Assembly: GCF_000237925.1 (NCBI RefSeq)
Contig: NC_031498.1
Location: 19,430,837 to 19,494,836, forward strand
Direction: 5' to 3'
DNA from: Schistosoma mansoni
Lineage: Eukaryota > Platyhelminthes > Trematoda > Strigeidida > Schistosomatidae
DNA length: 64,000 nt
Part shown: positions 32,295 to 42,931 of the stretch, piece after piece
Layout: each line of letters starts with the position of its first letter
Numbering within the stretch: the stretch's first letter is position 1
Position numbers and translations under genes: made by a program
The notes under the pieces: model-generated
The model's database searches: none
What the model was told of the DNA's origin: nothing
What the model saw: the letters and a program-made list of their open reading frames with translations, nothing else

Positions 32295-33658
32295 ATAGGC
32301 TTCGGATCTGTTATACCAATGCCCGGAGCTTACTCAATAAGCTACCGGAACTAGGTATACAGATTGACTCAACTAGGCCAGACGTAATCGCAGTCACAGA
32401 AACATAGCTGACGCCGTCTGTAGATAGTAGGGAACTTGATTTCGAGGGTTTTACATTAGCAAGGGCCGATAGAATACAAACGCATAAAGGAGGAGGAGTA
32501 GTTCTATTCATTAGGAATGCTATTCCATTCACCATTATCGACAGTGTATCCAATGAGAGTGGGACGTATGAATTAGTTAGCTGACGCCTAAAATTCAGGG
32601 GACAAGAGTTGCTGTTTAGTTTGATCTATCGCAGTCCAAGCTGTGAGGTAAACGAGGTCCTGCTAAGCAGTCTCAACACTTTATCACGAAGTGATCGATG
32701 TCTAATCCTAGGGGACTTTAATGCACCCATGGTGGACTGGGGAAATCTGCGGACTGAATCATCAGCAAATTCCTTCGAACAGGAACTAGTTGATGCGGTA
32801 ATCACATGTGCCCTAGTGCAACACGTGAAGGAAGCAACTAGGTACGACCCGGGTTCTGCATCGTCCTTACTAGATCTTATATTGACTCATTATGAGGATG
32901 ATGTTGCAAACCTGGATTACATTGCCACCCCTAGGCAAAAATGATCATGCAGTTTTAAGCTTTGATTTCCATATAACTGTCGATCACGAGCACGCCTCAG
33001 CTCAATCCAGACCTAACGTCTGGAAAGCAAACATACAAGACATCATGAAATCAGCATCATCAGTAGATTGGAAAATAGACCTAGAGTCATCAATCGAAAC
33101 GGCTTGGGACGTATTCCGGAATTTATGTTTAAAATTTATCGCCCCCCACATCCCTTGGACTACACCTAAGGGGCCGAGAAACTCCCCACTGTAGTTCAGT
33201 AGGGAGGTTCGCATCCTTCTCCGTAAAAGAAGGAAAATGTGGGATAGATTTAGGTTACTGGGGACTGACGAGGCAAAATCTCAGTATCAAAAGGCTCGAA
33301 ATACCTGTGCCTCGACCCTCTGTAAGGCCAGAAAGCTGTACGAAGAGAAAATAGTTAAGGAATCCATAGAATGCCCTAAACGCTTGCATTCGTATATAAA
33401 CCAAAGAGCAAAAAGAAGAAGAAATGTTCCTTCACTATGGGGAGACAGTACTGCCTCATCACTAGTGGAGGACGACTTTGGCAAAGTTCAAGTATTCTCT
33501 AAATTCTTTAGCAATGTAAACACCATAGAAACACCCTTCCCACCAGTCCATGAAAATCCCCCCACACAAACACTGGGCAGCGTGACCATTAAAGAACTCG
33601 ATGTCCTTGGTCTGCTAGTTAAGCTTGACATAGGTAAATCCACGGGACCCGATGAACT
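32250..33658 (+). pseudogene. CR1 ORF2, endonuclease and start of reverse transcriptase
   Basis: The endonuclease is readable from RICYTNARSLLNKLP through VIAVTET, LIYRSPSC, CLILGDFNAP, SLLDLILT and NDHAVLSFD. TAG at 32405-32407 stands where Trp is expected, TGA at 32582-32584 falls inside a beta-strand, and a frameshift lies near 32940. The frame then continues into the connector and stops at KSTGPDEL, where the Gypsy element is inserted. The sequence resumes at 39367 with the expected next residues. Confidence 0.8.
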
Positions 33659-34184
33659 TATAGCAACCATCCTACAATCAATTTCGATTATAGCCAATTT
33701 TGGTTAAGCCCTTTTTATAACTTACTTAACAGACATCGTTATTTGGATAGTAACAATTTGCATATTCTTTGCACTGCTATACCACTAGAGCACATGACAC
33801 TCTAGCTGAAATGTTGACTACTTAAATATCATTCGATGACTCATACTCCTCCCCATATATGTACGCACGCAAATACTATTATCAGCCTTTGTTTTGCTTT
33901 GCTGTGCCCTTATTGAATTTGACTATAAATTGCCTATGTAATTGCTTGCTACTCGCTCGCTTGCTCCTCGTTCGTTTCCTTCGCTTATTCACCTGTTCAC
34001 TCGCTCTCTCGCTTGCCGCTCACTCGCTCGTTCATATTCGCTCAGGTGTTGTTAGCTTTCTGACCTGAGTTATTTGACAATAAACTGTAGTCGCTGCTAT
34101 CCTTTGTCTTCTGATTTTACGCGCCGTTAAGATTAGAATTATATCGGTTATCGAAACGAACGATTAACGAATCGCGGCACTACA
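33659..34184 (+). repeat. 5' LTR of the Gypsy element
   Basis: 526 bp, from TATAGCAACC to CGGCACTACA, with AATAAA in TTTGACAATAAACTG and an unusual run of CTCG/TTCG repeats in the middle. The first bases differ from the 3' LTR (TTAAATAGC), and the TG seen in the older solo LTR at 7516 reads TA here. Confidence 0.9.
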
Positions 34185-34249
34185 GAATTGGAGGCCTCGC
34201 CGAACGAGCACGACACTACAGAATTGGATGCCTCGCCGAGCGAACATAA
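34178..34249 (+). repeat. 36-bp tandem duplication at the LTR/leader junction
   Basis: CACTACAGAATTGGA and the following GCCTCGCCGA are present twice at a period of 36 bp, spanning the LTR end and the place where the tRNA primer binding site should start (TTGGAGGCC / TTGGATGCC). The second copy carries its own pseudo LTR end. The priming tRNA was not identified. Confidence 0.75.
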
Positions 34250-34575
34250 AACAATTTTCGACGAAATAATTTCATTTCGAAAATTCAACGTACTCTGTTT
34301 CTATTCGAATTATTATCTGGATTATAATCATAATTGTGGATTTATTATATCACAATTTTAATCGTACGTACATTATCCCATTTTTGAACTTAACGATAAT
34401 ATTCATAATAAATAACGATTATTCACGAACAATTGATATATTGGTGCAATTCAGTAAGTCCGTTCTATGTCATATATTGTACCATTTGTTGTTATCATTG
34501 TTTTCATCGATTCATTTCTCTCAGTGACAATTACGTTATATTCGCATACTATTTAATTTATTATTATTATTAGTA

Positions 34576-37500
34576 ATGTCTTTAAATAACGAAACAATCG
34601 ATCTTTCACAGTCACCATCCGTGGGAGTTATTAATGTTACTATTCCATCTTTTAATGTTACTGATCCTCAACTCTGGTTTATTAGACTTGAAAATTACTT
34701 CGTAGCCAATCGTATTATTTTACAGCGACATAAGTTCGGCTATGCAAGCTCACTACTTCCAGATGAAGTAGCAGTCAAGGTACGAGAGGTCCTAACTAAG
34801 CCGGATGCAGTAAATCCGTACGACGTATTGAAACAGGCAGTAATAAAAGCTCTCTCGTTAAACGACCGGCAAGCTGTCGAGCAATTGCTCAGTGAAGTTC
34901 AAATCGGAGATAGAACGCCTTCGCAGTTAAAAACGTATATGAGCAACGTAATTGGAGACAGAAATGTGGATAAAAATATATTTTACCACTTATGGTTGCG
35001 ACGACTCCCACCGGACGTACAACAGACCCTCGCTGTTGGAGATAGCGATGTAGACATAGACAACATCGCTAAAATAGCCGATAAGATTTACGAGAGAATA
35101 AGACACGCGACGCCACAAACACTCAACTCCACAGTTGACGAAAGAATCGAGGCCTTGCAAAAGGAAATTAATGCGCTATGCCACAAACTAACGACTCTAA
35201 ATCACAACGACAGGAAAAGAAGTGGGTCGCGCGGCAGATCAAGAGATAGAAACCGATCATTTTCTAAGGGACTACCAGATCCTGTTATATGCTGGTACCA
35301 TCAAACATTTGGCTACAGAGCTCGAAAATGCAGGTCTCCATGCAAATTTAAACGATCCCAACGATTCTCAGTAACGACTACAACGATCAACGCAGCTCCC
35401 AGGAGCAATCGTTTATTCTATGTTCAAGACAGAGTAACAGGCGCACAATTTTTAGTAGACACAGGAGCAGAGATAAGCGTCGTCCCTCCATTGAGCAACG
35501 AAAAACAAAATATCGATACTGCGCTAACTCTTGAAGCAGCGAATAGATCCGACATAAAGACATATGGCAAGCGAAAACTAACCTTGAATTTCGGCCGTAG
35601 TATTTCACTTCGCTGGGAATTTGTGATCGCTGATGTGTCCGTACCCATAATTGGTATCGATTTCTTAAAGAATTTTGACCTATTAGTAGATTCTCGACGA
35701 AACCAACTAGTGAATGGAGAACGCTCAGTAGTCATAAGAGGAGTGACCACCGATCATGTATCTATGAATTTAGTAGTGTCGAAAGATAAGAACGAGCAAT
35801 ATAAGTCACTTCTAAATAAGTTCGCCGATTTAACGAGGTCATCATACGACAACAAAGATCTTAAACATACAGTACAGCACCACATCGTCACGAAAGGTCC
35901 ACCGACTAAAGTAAGAGCGCGAAGGTTGGACCCAAAAAGGTTAAACATTGCGAAACGAGAATTCGAAAAACTAATGAAACTTGGTATCATAAGGCCATCT
36001 AATAGTCCCTGGGCATCTCCGTTACATATGGTTCCCAAAAAGAATGGAGAAATCAGACCATGTGGAGATTATAGAGCCCTTAACAAGCAAACGATAGCAG
36101 ATAGATACCCAGTGCCACATATTCACGACATCACTACCGAAATGGAAGGTGCTAAGATTTTTTCGAAAATTGATCTTGTTCGAGCGTATTACCACATTCC
36201 AGTGGCCTCAGAAGACATACCGAAAACGGCTGTAATCACTCCATTTGGTTTATTTGAGTTTTTGCGAATGCCATTTGGACTAACTAATGCAGCTCAAACT
36301 TTTCAGCGATTTATTGATCAGGTTGTTAGAGGTTTGACAGGGGTATACGCATATATCGATGATATATTAGTAGCTAGCGCTACTGTGGAAGAACATCTAC
36401 AACATCTACGACAGTTATTCACGAGACTTCAAGAACATGGTGTTACTATTGACGTGGAGAAATGTGAATTTGGAAAGAAATCATTGCAATTCCTAGGTCA
36501 TATGATAAATTCTCGAGGTATCATGCCAGTTCCAGCAGAAGTTGCTGCTATTCGTAATTATCCGTTGCCCGAGTCACAAAAAAAGTTACGACGATTCTTG
36601 GGACTAATAAACTATTATAGGTGATTTATTCCAAACTGCGCAGCAATACTACAGCCATTAACGGACACTTTGCGAGGAAATATCCGAACATTCCATCTAT
36701 CGACAGAGGCTATGCAGGCTTTTGAGAACGCTAAGCGAGCACTACACGAGAAAATGATATTAGTACGACGAAAGAGCGAAGCGCCACTAGCCATCATGAC
36801 GGACGCATCGAACATAGCAGTGGGAGCAGTGCTGCAGCAGTTAGTAAACGGGACATGGGAACCGATTTCATTTTTCTCGAAGAGATTAAATCCTACACAA
36901 ACGAGGTACAGTACGTTCGGAAGAGAACTATTAGCGATTTACTTGGCAATTAAAGATTTCCGACATATGATAGAGGGTACCATTTTCACAGTCTATACAG
37001 ATCACAAACCCCTCACGAAAGCATTAAACGCCAAGCAGGATAACTATTCGCCGAGGGAAATTCGACAATTAGAATTTATTTCCCATTTTACATCTAGTAT
37101 ACAGTATATTAAAGGTAATAATAACGAAGTGGCAGATGCGTTGTCCAGAACAACGATAAACGCGATTATTACAAATGGAATTGATTATCACGGTCTCGCG
37201 AAGTTACAAAAGACAGACATCGAACTAAACAAGCTAAGATTCGATGACACGACGTCATTATTATTCGAAGATATTCAGTTCGGCAACGCGAAAGTAATAT
37301 GTGACATGTCGGCAGGCCGACCTCGCCTATTCATTCCTAAACCATTACGACGGAAAGTATTCGAAAGTATCCATAACCTATCGCACCCGGGAATAAAAGC
37401 CTCGATGAAATTAATCAGTGAGCGTTTCGTATGGACAAAAATGAATCGCGATGTACGTAATTGGACACAAACATGCATGAAATGTCAAAAAGCCAAAGTA

Positions 37501-38466
37501 CATTGTCATACTAGTTCGCCAATGGGTTCATTTTCACAGCCAGACACTCGATTCGAACATATACACATTGATATCGTGGGACCACTGCCAGTTTCGAACG
37601 GGTACAACTATATTTTTACATGCATCGATAGATTTACCCGATGGCCTGTAGCGGTGCCAATAAAAGACACCTCAGCCGAATCCGTAGCCAAAGCCCTTAT
37701 CGAAAATTGGATTTCTTACTATGGCATACCGGCAATTATCACGACCGATAGAGGAGCTCAATTCGAAAGTCGACTCTTCCAGCAGCTTACAGAACTCCTC
37801 GGAATTAAACGTATATGAACGACATCCTACCATCCAATGGCAAACGGAATGGTTGAACGCCTACATAGGCAGTTGAAAGCATCCCTTACATCTGTCATTG
37901 TCAATAACGATTGGGCTAATAAGCTTCCTTTAGTAATGTTAGGTTTAAGAACAATAATTAAACAGGACATGGGATGTTGTCCAGCCGAGTTGGTATATGG
38001 AGCTACTTTACGTTTACCCGGAGAATTTTTCGCTTCAGTTAAAAGTGTTCCGACTGATGTAGCCAACTACGTGCAACGCCTGAAGAAACACATGAACGAT
38101 TTAAAAATAGCACTTCCCAGACTACAACAACGACGAGTATTCGTACCTCAGCAACTACATAATAGCACGCACGTATTTATCAGAAGAGACAACGTACAAC
38201 CACCTCTGCAGCCGAACTATGAAGGTCCATTCAGAGTGATTACGAAGACAGATAAGACAGTCACGGTAGAAAAAGCTGGGAAGACAGACGTAATCAGTAT
38301 CGATCGAGTGAAACCAGCTTTCATCGATAGCGATTTTCAATCGACAAGCACAAGTCTCTCGAAGACGATCACGCCGACGAAACACGAGTCTCAAGAGTCA
38401 ACGACGCTAACGCACCAAAAAGAAGAGACTCCGATAACGACAAAATCTGGTCGCAGAGTAAGATGA
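34576..38466 (+). pseudogene. Gypsy gag-pol polyprotein with two in-frame TGA codons
   Basis: A single frame of about 1,296 codons. Gag is followed by a finger CWYHQTFGYRARKC (from residue ~239), then protease VDTGAEISVVPP (~295), reverse transcriptase with YIDDILVAS (~593), RNase H (MTDASNIAVGAVLQQ, YTDHKPL), the integrase zinc finger (SHPG to CMKCQKA), the DDE residues (HIDIVGPLP, TTDRGAQFES, NGMVERLHRQ) and a GPF-type C-terminal module (NYEGPFRVI). TGA at 36622 (just after INYYR) and at 37816 (after GIKRI) each sit where family members usually have Arg, consistent with CGA-to-TGA changes. Otherwise the frame is intact, in keeping with the near-identical LTRs. Confidence 0.9.
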
Positions 38467-38834
38467 CCGCAACGTTATGTCGCTACAATCTTTTACTGAT
38501 AATTTTCTGCTACTTTGAATATTAATCATAATTCTTCCTCTTCATTGTATACACAGATTATTAAACTTATGTTAAACGCTATTAAACTCGACAAAGCTTA
38601 TGTACCTTTACGCTCATACGTGTAATTTTTTTTTCGAAGCGATACCATATTCCTTCTATATCTTACCGCTATTTTGTATAGCCTAACGGATGGGCACGAA
38701 CTAAATGCACATTAACTTCATTCTAATTTTGTACAGGCCCATATCTTCGAATGATTGTAACTACGCTATTCAATTTACTGTACTTTACGCAAACACAGAC
38801 ATTTTTTCATATATCTTTGTTTGCAGGGGGGAGT

Positions 38835-39362
38835 TAAATAGCAACCATCCTACAATCAATTTCGATTATAGCCAATTTTGGTTAAGCCCTTTTTATAACT
38901 TACTTAACAGACATCGTTATTTGGATTGTAACAATTTGCATATTCTTTGCACTGCTATACCACTAGAGCACATGACACTCTAGCTGAAATGTTGACTACT
39001 TAAATATCATTCGATGACTCATACTCCTCCCCATATATGTACGCACGCAAATACTATTATCAGCCTTTGTTTTGCTTTGCTGTGCCCTTATTGAATTTGA
39101 CTATAAATTGCCTATGTAATTGCTTGCTACTCGCTCGCTTGCTCCTCGTTCGTTTCCTTCGCTTATTCACCTGTTCACTCGCTCTCTCGCTTGCCGCTCA
39201 CTCGCTCGTTCATATTCGCTCAGGTGTTGTTAGCTTTCTGACCTGAGTTATTTGACAATAAACTGTAGTCGCTGCTATCCTTTGTCTTCTGATTTTACGC
39301 GCCGTTAAGATTAGAATTATATCGGTTATCGAAACGAACGATTAACGAATCACGGCACTACA
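38835..39362 (+). repeat. 3' LTR of the Gypsy element
   Basis: About 528 bp, preceded by the short purine tract GGGGGGAG. It differs from the 5' LTR at GGATTGTAAC (GGATAGTAAC in the 5' copy) and AATCACGGC (AATCGCGGC). Confidence 0.9.
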
Positions 39363-39366
39363 AACT

Positions 39367-40235
39367 GCATCTTAGGTTACTAAAGGAATTGGCTAAGTTT
39401 GTTGCGAACCCTTTAAGTATATGTTTTAATCTATCCGTAACCCAGGGTCGTCTACCAAAAGACTGGAAGAACGCCATAGTAAGTCCACTCTTCAAAACAG
39501 GTACAAAACATAAGCCTGAGAATTACTGACCAATTAGCCTAACTAGTGTGGTTGTTAAAATCTTAGAAAAGATTATTCGGAAGGAGCTGTTAAAGTATCT
39601 CGATGAAAACCGAATCCTCTCCGAAAAGCAGCATGGTTTTAGAACAGGTTACTCTTGTCTCACAAACTTATTAGTCGCTCGTGAAAGCTGGTGCGCTCTT
39701 AAGGACCAAAAGTTACCTATAGACGTAGCTTACATCGATTTCAGCAAAGCTTTTGACAAAGTTCCTCATAACCGGCTGTTATATAAGCTAAGGAATGTCG
39801 AGATTGAAGGCAATCTATTGATGTTGATAAAAGACTTCCTAGTTGGGCATCAACAAAGAGTAAGGGTGAACTCCAAGATGTCTAGCTGGGAAACTGTGCT
39901 TGGTGGAGTCCCCCAGGGTACAGTTTTGGGGCCAGTGTTATTCCTCCTGTACGTAAATGACCTCCCTCGTCTACTGTCGTCATCGGTCTTACTCTATGCT
40001 GATGATGTCAAGATATGGAGAGCGATACAAAGCAAGGGCGATAGCTTAGAACTTCAAAATGACCTGGAGAGATTATCTGAATGGTCCCAAACCTGGCAAT
40101 TGCCGATAAACACTTCCAAGTGTATTGTGATGCATATTGGCCACCAGGGTACAGATACATACACGATGAATAACACTGAGTTACCTATTGTCCAGGCACA
40201 CAATGACTTAGGCGTCACCGTTAGTCAAGACTTAT
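39367..40235 (+). pseudogene. CR1 ORF2, reverse transcriptase domain
   Basis: Continues ORF2 after the Gypsy insertion: KDWKNAIVSPLFKTG, NY-stop-PISLTSVVVKILEK (TGA at 39527-39529), HGFRTGYSCLTNL, YIDFSKAFDKVPH, GGVPQGTVLGPVLFLL and the catalytic LYADDVK. Motifs are well preserved apart from the stop. The frame runs into foreign DNA after GVTVSQDL at about 40235. Confidence 0.85.
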
Positions 40236-41218
40236 TATTATTATTCACAAACACCTTATGGGTACATAAGTGCTGTGAAGAAACCATTTCGGGTTTCTTC
40301 AAAAATGCAATAATACACAATTTTCAATAATGTTAACATTACATATGCCATGTTTGAGAAAGGAAGGAAAAGGAAAATAAAATATTAATAATAGAATAGT
40401 AATAATAGTAATAATAAATCAGGTTCTGAGTAATTAGCAAGAATTTTGAATTGATTTGAAGAAGGAAGGGAAGAAACTAAGGAAATAGAAATAAAGGAGG
40501 CGCGGAATCTTAACGCAGAACAAGAATAAACAACTATGTATGTATAGCAAAACGAGTAATAAAAATAAAATAAAACAGAATAAATTAATAAGTAAATAAC
40601 TTATTATTGCGGTAAGATATGACGTTAGAATAAATGTTTGTGCGTGTACAGTCATAGTTTTGGGTGATGCTATGAAAGTCTCAATTAAGTGCAAAAGATA
40701 ATCTATATGTATGAGTCGTGTATATACATAGTGAAGACAAAACGGGTCTGATAAGTTGAATTCAACGTAACTCAAGTTATTGTCTCAATCCAAAGCTTCG
40801 TAATCTTAAGAATAATATTTATTTAGAAGGAAAAAAAAGGAGAGAGAAGAGAAATGAACACATGGTGAAAGGGTCCAACCATGATCATAATAGTGTAATG
40901 GGTATAGACTTTTGAGATGAACGAATAATTTTAAAATAATAATAAGAACAATAATTAACCCTTACGGATAAATACGTGTAGATTTATGTAACAGTATACA
41001 GAGTGAAACCGGGTATTAGTATAAACATTAGTGCAATAATAATAATAATTTAGAATGATGCTATCATAGTCATAATTAATTGCAAAGAATAATTAAATAT
41101 AAATTTCTATATCTTATATATATATATATGTTGTGAATATTAAAAAAAAAAATTATTTGTTTAAGTGGAACATAGGGTTTTTTGTTTTTAATTGTAGACT
41201 TTGAATGTTTAGGAGTAA
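40236..41218 (-). mobile_element. ~1-kb AT-rich insertion inside CR1 ORF2, retroposon-like
   Basis: It splits ORF2 between the reverse transcriptase and its C-terminal part. Its left edge TTATTATTATT is, on the reverse strand, an (AATAA)n tail preceded by GTACCCATAAGGTGTTTG. That resembles the 3' ends of the two repeats at 54.6 and 61.8 kb, suggesting a minus-strand retroposon. Inside, blocks near 40660-40705 (GATGCTATGAAAGTC) and 41055-41100 (GATGCTATCATAGTC) look like a ~390-bp internal repeat. No coding sequence was recognised and the right boundary is approximate. Confidence 0.5.
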
Positions 41219-41736
41219 AACATGTCCATACGCAGGGCTTTTAGTCGTCTCGACGCTAAAACGTTTCTGACTTTGTATACAGTGTTCGTACGTCCTAAAC
41301 TTGAGTACTGCATACAAGCAGCTAGCCCCTGCCTAAAAAAAGACAGTGAACTCTTGGAAAGGGTTCAGAGAACAGCAACTAGGCTGATTACCGGAATAGC
41401 GTAGCTCCCGTATGGTACTAGACTGACCAAGCTAAACCTATTCCGCTGTCATATGGAAGAATCAGAGGCGACTTGATTACAGTTTTCAACTTGCTTAATG
41501 ACAAATTTGCACCTGATATGCCCTCATTTTTCTTGTCTTCCAAAACAGAAAATCTACGAGGACACTCCAAAAAAGTTCACAAGCCCAGAACGAATTACTT
41601 GTCAGCTGACTATCGACTTTCCCATCGAATAATCAACGAGTGGAATTCATTACCTCAGCACGTGGTTGAGGCTCCATCCGTCAACTCCTTCAAAAGAAAG
41701 TTGGATCAGCTGAGAGACCATCATTGCCAGGACTAA
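41219..41736 (+). pseudogene. CR1 ORF2, C-terminal part
   Basis: SIRRAFSRLDAKTFLTLY, RPKLEYCIQAASPCL, ELLERVQRTATRLI, then a TAG at 41402-41404 and a frameshift, and finally SYRL-type and EWNSLPQHVVEAPSVNSFK blocks to the TAA after HHCQD. This is the conserved CR1 tail domain downstream of the reverse transcriptase. Confidence 0.8.
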
Positions 41737-42742
41737 CACAGGCCATCAAGCCTCCTGTCCTTTCCAAACTGAAACTGAACTGAAAATATCCATCGTATTT
41801 ATATTTCGGCAACGCTAGCTTAATATTTTAAGGATGAAGCAGACGAAGAGCGAATTTACAGCTATCACCAATTATGTACTATTTGTACTATATCCTGTTG
41901 GTACCATCTACACTTATTGTAGCTGTCATACTTTGCGTCGTTGCTTGGTTCGCTAAGATGTCGTTTATACATAACTAGGAACTGGATTCCATCAGAACTG
42001 TTAGTTATGTCCACCTTTCTTATGTTGGTATATGCATAGCGTAATATTCAACTTTTGTTTCGTATACTTGTTTTCGTATAACTATCTAATGCGTTTGAAT
42101 TACATTTGTGATTGTTTCAAAATGCATACATTTTTCAAATAGAGTGTATTCGATTTTCGCATCTACGTGCACTGTCTGGCTATTAATTTTTCTAAATTTT
42201 AACAAAGATACATATGCGTATACTGCTTAAGTACGGAAGATTTCAATGAGTGCAAAGGCGTGTCTCATTTCCTGCATAATGTGTTGATCTTATGAAAACG
42301 TTAGGCTTTTAAACTTTTACCACTAAGTATTATATCGTACTTTGCAGACTAGTTGGAGAACATAAGTCCCGATGAACTGATCCGTCCAATTAGGTCACCA
42401 CATTCGCAAAACAGACCAACAGGATAAAAGAAACGGCGAAATGACAAGTATAGTAAAAGATCACAAGATGAAGGAAATAATGTCACTGACTTTGAATTCT
42501 TATTGTCGAAAGATCGCCAGCTATCAGTTTTACTGCTCAATTTTGCAACCTGAATACTTCACATAAGCACGAATGATCATAAAAGGGATTAGTCACCGTA
42601 CTATTTAAGCATGACATAGCAAGAATGTCATAATGTCGTGTGCTAGTGTTGCCTTACATATTGGAAAATTTCAATAGGAATTAGTTTAGTAAGATGTCAA
42701 TTATCTATCTCTTAATTATCATTAAGTAGCTGAATATGATAT

Positions 42743-42908
42743 TGTGGTGTTTAAATAAATCAATGACTTCTTCGTATTGATGACTGTTGTAATTTTGAAT
42801 TCCAAATACAATACATTCGTTCGGGCTTATCTAATACTTCTTGATTACATTGCGTTATTCCTGGGATTACTAGTTTATACTACAATTCAAATACTTCTAA
42901 TTATCATA
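42743..42908 (+). repeat. 5' LTR of the gag-only element
   Basis: 166 bp, very short for an LTR, TGTGGTG to ATCATA, identical by eye to 44674-44839. No AATAAA was seen inside the repeat; the closest is AAATAAATC near its start. Confidence 0.9.
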
Positions 42909-42931
42909 TTGGCGTCGCGATTGAGCCTGTA

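Larger units (their letters stand above)
33659..39362 (+). mobile_element. Young Gypsy (Ty3-type) LTR retrotransposon, CsRn1/Saci-like
   Basis: 5.7-kb element with near-identical LTRs (two substitutions seen by eye plus a small difference at the first bases). A 4-bp target duplication AACT (33655-33658 and 39363-39366) flanks it. Removing it restores the CR1 reading frame exactly. Order: LTR, duplicated leader, gag, protease, reverse transcriptase, RNase H, integrase, G-rich stretch at about 38826-38831 and LTR. The gag finger has the C-H-C-C spacing reported for trematode CsRn1-type elements. Two in-frame TGA codons disable the polyprotein. Confidence 0.9.
30880..41790 (+). mobile_element. 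CR1-clade non-LTR retrotransposon, interrupted by two insertions
   Basis: Full-length layout once the insertions are set aside: an untranslated leader, ORF1 with a PHD-like zinc finger, ORF2 with an apurinic-type endonuclease and reverse transcriptase, a conserved C-terminal end at 41736, and a short 3' part ending in TGAAACTGAACTGAAA, the small direct repeats expected of CR1 tails. A Gypsy element sits inside ORF2 at 33659-39362 and another insertion at about 40236-41218. Stops and frameshifts elsewhere show the CR1 copy is dead. The 5' boundary is approximate. Confidence 0.85.

Noticed and set aside
33859-34068. Identical 69-codon frame in both Gypsy LTRs (also 39037-39246)
   Set aside because: It comes from the CTCG/TTCG-rich LTR middle; duplicated because the LTRs are, no gene.
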